From the NCBI GenBank assembly GCA_037043455.1, contig JAWPHD010000089.1:616828-680827 (forward strand): a stretch of 64,000 nt of DNA, read 5' to 3'. Made by a program: the position numbers and the translations under genes. Under the pieces are notes generated by a model. The model ran no database searches and had not been told where the DNA came from. It worked only from the letters and a program-made list of their open reading frames with translations. Shown here piece after piece: positions 36,701 through 45,700 of this stretch; position 1 is the first letter of the stretch, and each line of letters opens with the position of its first letter. Source of the DNA: Cyrtodaria siliqua (lineage: Eukaryota > Mollusca > Bivalvia > Adapedonta > Hiatellidae).

Positions 36701-39700
36701 TTCCATTTTTTGTTACGATGTTTATTTGCACGTGTTTTATATTAGCAGGTTGTCCACATCGGCAAGTTGCACACGTGCTCTTATACAGTTAGATGTTTTA
36801 CAGTGTCGATGAGTAATCGAAGAGTTGCAGTCAGGTAGAGTTACGATACTTCAAGGCCTCTCCAGTAGATAAAGAAATATAGACGTTTCCAGTCAAGGAT
36901 CGTTTCAAGCGACTGTATTTTGATATTTTCATTTTATTTGTTGAAGTTTATTTATATATATATATATATATACATACAAAAAAAATGAAATAAAGACCGA
37001 AGAAGTAAAATGACAATGCAGATGACACTTTCTATTTATGTCTTGTTTTTTTATTCATTATTTGGACTTTTAACGTATCTTGAAGATGAAGGTAAATTAG
37101 CCGAGGAGAAAAACGGATTTCGCCCAAAAACGGTCGTGCGAAGATCACGTTTTTGGACGGTGCGGTCAGGCAACGTTCTATGAAGTGGCAATTCTGACGC
37201 ACAAGGAATTTCTACTGTAAATCAAAGAGCACCAGATTACAGCGCGATAAAAGTAGTACCATTTGCAAGGCTGTAAATGGGCAAAAGATCCGTATATTGA
37301 CAACATATCTATAAATATGTAAGCGTTGGTAAACATTAAGTGATTTTAACTTAAGTTTAAGTAATACGCTGTTTTTGAAGGGATTTGATCCTGTACAAAT
37401 AATGCACATATGTCTTTTAACGTAAACGAGCATCTACATCTACGTGCCGCACGTACATTTGAAGAGTAAGTAATTCGATTACCATGATATCAAAATGAAA
37501 TCTTTTATCACATTACATCATGGTAACTATAAAGGCCGTTCATAAATTCGCGAGTAGAAGAGATTATATAACTATGTACCACAGACATCTCTTTATCAAA
37601 CAATGCAATTATTTTCATCAATTCCATTCATTTCAATGTTTTATTTTGCATAACATTTACATGTGTATTGCATAAACAAGGCGGAATACAATACACAATA
37701 TTTAAGAGAAGAGTACAAACAAACATACTTCATTTAGAGAATGAATACATATATTACAGTGGAATAGTTATAATTATTACGTTCTATAAATGGCATTTTA
37801 TCACATTTTATTACCATTATCAAAATAGTGTTTAAAAAGCATTTATATTTAAGGAATTTATAACAATACATAGAAACTCTGACTACCGTTACATCAGACT
37901 ACATGTATTTATTTTATTTGTTTTAATGCCTAGCATAATTCAATGAAGTTTGTTTTGTTTTAGCCATATGGCCACCGAAAACGTATTTGCAGAAATCCTA
38001 TTTTTCAGACATTCAAGGGGTGATAACTCTGTTATGCATGATTGCATCTGATTGTTTTTCGAAAGGAATCGAGATCTCATGTATACGTATGTTGTGACCA
38101 ACTTTCTCTGACATTTTCTTGACAATTATTCCTCTTTGACACTTTTTAAAATTTAAACATTTCTACTTAGCTTTACTTTTTATAAAATTGCCATTGTCCG
38201 TCTGTCTTTCCGTCCGGTCCCATAACTCTGATTAATGCCTCATCCGATACCAATAATATTTTGCACAAATCTTCACCAACTTAGTACGCAAACCCGTTTT
38301 TTTCGGAATCAATACTTTCTGAGTGGCACCGTCCATCAGCACTTTCAGTGCTTTGATTTCTATAAGTAAGCTATAAGTAAGCTTATTCGAAATAGACTTT
38401 CGCAAAAAAAGGAAACATTTGCAACTTTTATCGACTTACAAAAGGCGTTCGATTTTATCCATAGAAATGTTCTACTAAACAAATTATTATCAAAATGACA
38501 TTAACGGTAAATTTTATAATTCGTTAAATACGGAATCCTGTTCGTGCCATATTAGAACCTCGCGTTTTTGGGGCGAAAACACGAAAACGGGAGGATGATT
38601 AACTGGTTTTCGCCCTAGTAATTGAACACGAAAACGCGAAAACTCGACGTTTTGTGCGAAAACGCGACGCGAAAACCCGTTAATCATTATCGTGTTTTCG
38701 TGTTAAATTTCGTAGTTTGCTATGAAATGTGTCAAGTTGAAAATACGAAAATACGATATTTTAAATTTAAAACCTCGCGTTTTTGCCTCCGGACCATTTT
38801 GCCGAGTACATAATTATGACCGTGTGACTCAGTCTCTACCCAGAGTACACTCGTTTCTCATTTGACTCTGTCAACGTCAAAGGCAGTAGGGTGAACAGTT
38901 ACGTCACGTGATTATTCAAAAAAATTATGACGATGTTTATAATAAATCCTTTTGCGTGATCTGCAAAGATAAAATATAGACCTATATTAAATAATTTCAT
39001 TTTTTTTTGTATTTGTTTTGTTGTAATTTTCAACTATCGAGCTCCGGTTTGAAATGTATACATATGCGTTCCGATTGAGGAGACCTAAGTACGTGTTATT
39101 TTTGTAGTAAAATAGTCCCGATTAAAACTAAATTGTATTCATGCATTATTTCAAATCTTGCAACATCTAATGCAGATATTCTGAAAAATATATTTACACA
39201 AGAAATAAATAAGTTTCAGGCAAACATATCCCAATTTAACAGGTTTTACCAAAATCTTATAATTTAGTAGTTAGCAGAGATATATGTGAATGCAAGGAAC
39301 GATAACTCTGCGTGGAGATTGCGTGTGACTCGGTGATGATGTAAACAAAGACGAACATTTTGTCCCGTATATTTGTCTCGGCAAAATAATCTCTCGTCAA
39401 AATCGTCCTGGGGCGAAAACGCGAGGTTTCAAATCTAAAATTTCGTGTTTTCTTGTTTTCGACCTGCCAGATTTTATAGCAAACTACGAAATCTTACTCG
39501 AACCCACGATGATGATTAACGTGTTTTCGCGTCGCGTTTTCGCGCAAAATGTGGAGTTTTCACGTTTTCGCGTTCAATTACAAGACCGAAAAGCTGTTAA
39601 TCATCGCCGCGCTTTCGTGTTTTCGCCCCGAAAACACGATGTTCTAATATGGCACGTACAGGATTCCGTAGTTAAAAGCCCTATTATCTGACACCTCCTC

Positions 39701-42700
39701 ATGTGTTAAATTGAACGGCTTTCTATCTGACTGGGGTACGTCAGAGTGACAGTAGCTCGCCGACAGTCTTCGCATATTTTATCAATGACCTTAATGATGG
39801 GCTGAATTCACTTAACATACACTAAACAAATTGCTAAGTACCTACTTAAGAATATATCAATAATATTCTCATTGTTTTGTGTATTTTGAGCTTGATTAGA
39901 GATACGGTTAATCTGCAAAATAACGAGTGTAAGTCATCTGCTCTGATTGCATGAACATATTTTAAATTTTTTAAGTCAATGTGTTTTCTTAGAAATAAGT
40001 TATAACACTTATACAACTGGGTATATAGGATTTTATTAAGTACTTCAAATTAGTGAAGCTTTCGATGTTCCTAATTCTAAAATATGCCAGTTAAAATTAT
40101 TTGGCATCATGTTTTACTAGCATTACCACTACAAATGCGTTTGCATTTTTTTTTTCAAGATATTTAATGCTAACGCTGAATTACAGTTACTTGAATTTCA
40201 AACACTATTCAATTTAAAGGGAGGAAATTTAAAATTATCCATATTTCATTTTTTTATAGACGGAAAATCTGCGATAAATGGGTCAAATTATGTATGTTTT
40301 TTTCCATTATTTCATACAAATTTTAAGAATTTTATATCTTTAAGCGATCTTTGACTCATGTTCTGTGTTTTATCAGCATATTTCATGTTTTCATATAAAG
40401 GGAGGATAACTCTCAAAAGATGTAACAATTTAAACAAAAAATAAATGTTTTACAAACTATGGGTCAAAACAAAATACTTATCATATATCTATTCTAATAT
40501 ATATTTAAAATAAGAAAATTAGTTAAGATACAAAAGTTGATACATAGAAATTTTGTTCAGTGTAGGTATCAGATTTGATGATACACATATATGTTTTTTT
40601 TTTCTGAAAATGAAAATGATATGCAGAAAATGCTTAGTGGTGTCGTAAATGGCGTCTAATGCTTAATTACTCTAAATAAAATGTTATGCATTTTAGAAAC
40701 AAAGGCAAACCTCCCAGTGAATTTGAATTCAAATTGGAAAATCAAATTGTTGAATATACGTCTGTCTATAGATACCTTGGAGTGCATCTATATGAACATT
40801 TTGATTGTATACAGACTGCAGAAATACTGTCACAAGCGGGCGGTTGAGCATTGGGCGCTATTATTTCAAAAATACAGAACCACAAAGATGCTGGTTATGA
40901 ACGTATACTAAGTTATATTACCCATGTGTGATACCCGTTCTGGGTTATTGTTTCTCTGTATGGGGTTTCAAAAGTTTCAATAAAATTGACATTGAGCATT
41001 GGGGGCTATTATTTCAAAAATACAGAACCACAAATATGTTGGTTATGAAACGTATACTCAGTTATATTACTCATGTGTGGTACCCGTTCTGGATTATTGT
41101 TTCTCTGTATGGGGTTTCAAAAGTTTCAATAAAATTGACATGATTCAAAATCGAGGTATTCGATATTTTTTGGGTGTGCTTTGATTTTGTCCAATTTTAG
41201 CGTTTACTGACGATATGGGTTGGGTAATCTCTTCTTGGGTCAACATGCTAAGATTGTGGATATGTAAATATGCTAGACTGAATAATGCTATACTTAGCAA
41301 AGTCATATTTGAATATGATTTTAACTGTAATGGTATTACGTACTGTTCAGAAATCAAGAATATCTGAACCTACTACATCATTTTCATTCCAAGACTCCGT
41401 TGTTTTAAAAGAAATAGAGATGCGTTTGTTAAGAAAGTATTACATAGACTGTATAAATACAAACTGTCCCAAAATTACGAACTTATATTCAGTTTAAACA
41501 CGAATATAAAGCCGAACCATATGTATTGTCTAGTTTAACAAAAAATGAGAGATCACACTTATCACAATTTTAATGTGGAATCTTACCTCTAAGAGTAGAG
41601 ACTGTGAGATATGTTGGTCTTAATGTAAATGATAGGAAATGTAAAGGATGTTCTGAAAATGATATAGAAGATGAAATACATTTTTTGTTAAAATGTTCAC
41701 AAAATGAAGGCCTTAGGCAACATTTTTTAATTAAGGCTTATGAGGCACAGAGTGATTTTCACTCTAAAATGTAGCATACGTGCTTAAAGGCCCATCTACC
41801 GTATAAAAACCACTAGATGGAGCTGGGGCAGGTTTTTCATTTAAATTTGTACATAGTTAAATCAGGGACACCTTTTTCAAAATGTTGAAAATTCCACCTC
41901 ATAAAAATATTCAATATTTGGCACAGAATTAGTCTGATATTAAACAATTGTATCTGTAGAATCTGTGACTATTCATGTGTTCCATATAACAATTCATCTT
42001 TATCATTTTCACATCAGATTCAGAAACACACCAGAATCAGTAGCATCACAATGCACTTCTATACACCACCTATGAAAATTGAATATTCCCTCCTTAGGGT
42101 CAGAGATGTATATGTTCCTTAATCATAACTAGCCCTATGTAAGATGTAATTCCGTATCTTATTATCTCCATCATGTTCAGCCATTCCTAACAATAATGTG
42201 TACAGTTATGCTTCATTTTTGAAAATGCATTCCTACCACCATATATTGTGTGCTGCAGTAAATAAAGCCTGTTTCTCCAGACCAACTATATTTGGCAATT
42301 ATTTTTCATTCATAAACAGTGATAACTTGTAAAATATTTGCTGACTGTTAAGTCATCACATTACATTTGTGCAAATTCTGTTTTATGTTATACACAGGGC
42401 AGTGGATAGTATTAAAGATGACACTACAATACAAAATATACATGGTAAAACATGAATACTATGGTGGTGGGAAGTAAATTGTCACAGTTCCAATAAAATA
42501 AACAGAAATTATGTAGTTTGGAGTCGTTGGATTAAAAAACTTTACTCCTCGCTGATATCTAACAACATTTTTCTGTCGTCTGCTTGAAGAGAGATTTGTT
42601 TACATGAGTCATTCACTATAACTGACAGGCTACATTGATAACGACACACCTCCAATTTCTCCCTACTAGGGTAGGGAATGTTGCCCCTTTAACAATCATT

Positions 42701-45700
42701 ATGCGTATATTACAAACTTCATTGTATGTGCTATGTTACGCAGAAAACTGTATCTTTACAACTGAACAAATATATTACCACAATGCAAATGTTCTGTGTT
42801 GTAAACGTAAACTATTTCATTGTAAACATTGTGTATATGTATATCTGCATGTACGTAAATTGTATATACGCGTATATACTTTTATCTATATAAAAGAATA
42901 AAAAACATGCTTGTTTAGAGTTTACTGGTAATTCTGTATACTAGTCATACAACGTATAATTACAGAGTTTAAACTTATTATATTTTCACTATACATGTAT
43001 TTATATCTAGCTGTTTAATGTGTGTTGATGTATTTGCTATAATATTCTATTTTAAAGTGACTTGTATGCCCAATGCCGCCGGGAGTTGTAAGGTAACTTT
43101 AATTTGATAACATGTTTGTACATAAACAATGTCACTATAATACAGTATTCTTATCTTATCTTACTTTATTTGGTTGGGTTAAGTGATAAATGATTTATTT
43201 CTGTTTAAGCAAAGCGAAGTAGGATTTAAACTAAGTGAGAGAGATTTCGTTACAATCGATGTAATAAAGTTTTAACTAAGTATACAAAGTATCGGCATAA
43301 CAGCACTTTTATGTGTCGCGTTGTCGACTTGTAAGAAAAATAATGGCTTGATTAAAAAAAAGGAGAGAAAGTACTAGTCAAGTGCGTTATGTCAATATCA
43401 CGCACTTAATTTAAGGGGACACTTGAACTTTTTGGGAATGTTTTTTACCACACTCGCGCAACCAAGCTTGATTAACCTGTTCGCTAATGTTTTGCTTTAA
43501 ACTTCAGAATTTAAGAACATCGTTATAAATATATGCATTTTAGTTAGCTTTTAAACAAACTAAAGTATGCTCATTGATTTTAGGATTTTAGCGTTTAAGT
43601 AAACACATTGTGTTGATTTGAAGAAATACAAAAAGATCGAACAGGGAAAGTAGCATTCAAGGAGGACAGTCAACCACAAAACACAGAAACAAACACGCAA
43701 ACAGACAAACAAGAAGGCAAAGGCAATATTAAATGCAAAAGACAACACAAACACAAAAGGGTTGACAATAGGGCTACCGCCTTGGAACGGCCAGTGGCAA
43801 AGTAGGCCACTGGGGTTTAAACCGGTTCTAGGGTGCACCAAACCTCACACTTACCCTACTGTCATCCCATTAAAACAGGACAGTGTAAATAAAGAAATCC
43901 TCGCCATGATCTAATCTCTAACCAACAAGGCAGCATCAATAGGCAATATAAGTAAAACACAAATATGCTCGTGTAAATATAATACAAAAAAGCAATAGCC
44001 TAGAAAGCCACAATGAAGGTACTCAATGACTTGGCAGAAGCCAGAGCAGTAAGAGAATAAATCATGAAGTTGATTTTCAATTTTCAATTTTTAATTCAAA
44101 TATCCGGCAAAAAAAAACACTATTTGTCGATTATCGTAAAAGCATTTGTTGGTGGACTCATTTACGTGTATCTACATTTCCTGATGACCTTTTATATCTA
44201 CTTCTTAAATAGTTATTAAAGTATAGCACTTTTCTTTAACAACTCCGGTATTTTTATGGACAGTTTCAAACTATATGAAAATAAATCAAGAGTGTCGAAC
44301 ATTACTTACGGTTGCTAGAAAGCAAATAAATACATACTTAAAACAAAACGACGGGTAACATCAATTACTTGAACAAATAAAGATACGATGACTTAATCCT
44401 TAAATAAATGAAATCACGTCGTTTGACCTGTGAGGCGCGTTAGAATAACACAAGATATCTCTGCAAACTCTATACTCAACTTAAAGCCCATTCTGTGTTG
44501 CTTTAAAGTAGAATATCGATTAAGCCGGTGCTAGGAGGCGTGAGAGGTGTTGAATCATAATTACCTCTCATGAATAGACTCAATAATAACGAGTTTGCTA
44601 CTTTTTCTCCTGTTTGTGTTTGTTGCTTCCAAGGGATCACCATTTCAGTATTTATTGACGTACACTACAGTGAATCAAGCAAATCAGCAACGAAGCACCA
44701 ACTGTTCTCAACTATAATTCTATACTCTATGGTATGCAACAAAGACAAGCGCAAGCAAGCAAGAGTGACGTGTCACCAAACAAGTATCAGTTGTTCTCAT
44801 ATATTCTATGTTCTTATGACATACAACAAAGACAAGCACAAGCAAACAAAGAATATATCTCAGACCAAACGTATACAAGGGTTGTTTAACCACTCATAAG
44901 ATATGTTGTCTGCTTCAATTTAGTCTTTTGACTGTTACTTGTGATGCGCAGGCTTCATAACCGCTGCTAAATTCCATTTTGTTTATTTCGCTCTTCGGGG
45001 CGTAGCATTTTGTTAGATACTGGGACCATACGCCGCTGGACATGGGGGAGGAAAATCTCTATGTCCACCGCCATATGCATGCCATCTTCGGGATGGTAAA
45101 ATTATGTACTATTGATTGACTATTTATGAATATTGAGTTCTGCTCAACCCAAGGCTAGGAGTCGTGAATAGCAAGCATATTTTACTACCGTTCATGAACA
45201 GTCGCAATCAAACCGAGACTGCAATATTTCATATTTATCGTGTTCGGCCGTTTCCAAAGGTCCACTCTCATACTCTTTTGAAAGCAGCGGTACCGTTTCG
45301 GAACGGTCAGTGACAAAACGGATACAGAGGGTTTAAACCAGGTTTTAGGGTGCACCATACCTCACTCTTACCCTATTGTCATCCCAATTAAACGGGACAG
45401 TATAAATTCCGCAGTTCTCTAGGTGAGAAGGTTTTAGGAAACAGTTTGTGCATTTTGTTTTATCTTGACATTAATGGAGAGTTGGCATGGAATGTTCATT
45501 CATATACTCGTTTTATATGTGGGTATGCCGTCAAACCCAATTCAAATAAATTATAAAGACTAAATAAAAATGAAAATTAAACCATAACACATATTCATAT
45601 CGGTAACATCGTTTCTAAAGGGAATTATACTGTTTTGTCATCTAAAATATAAGTATATACATGATTTATTTCTGAAACGCAAAAGAAACGCTACTCTCGA

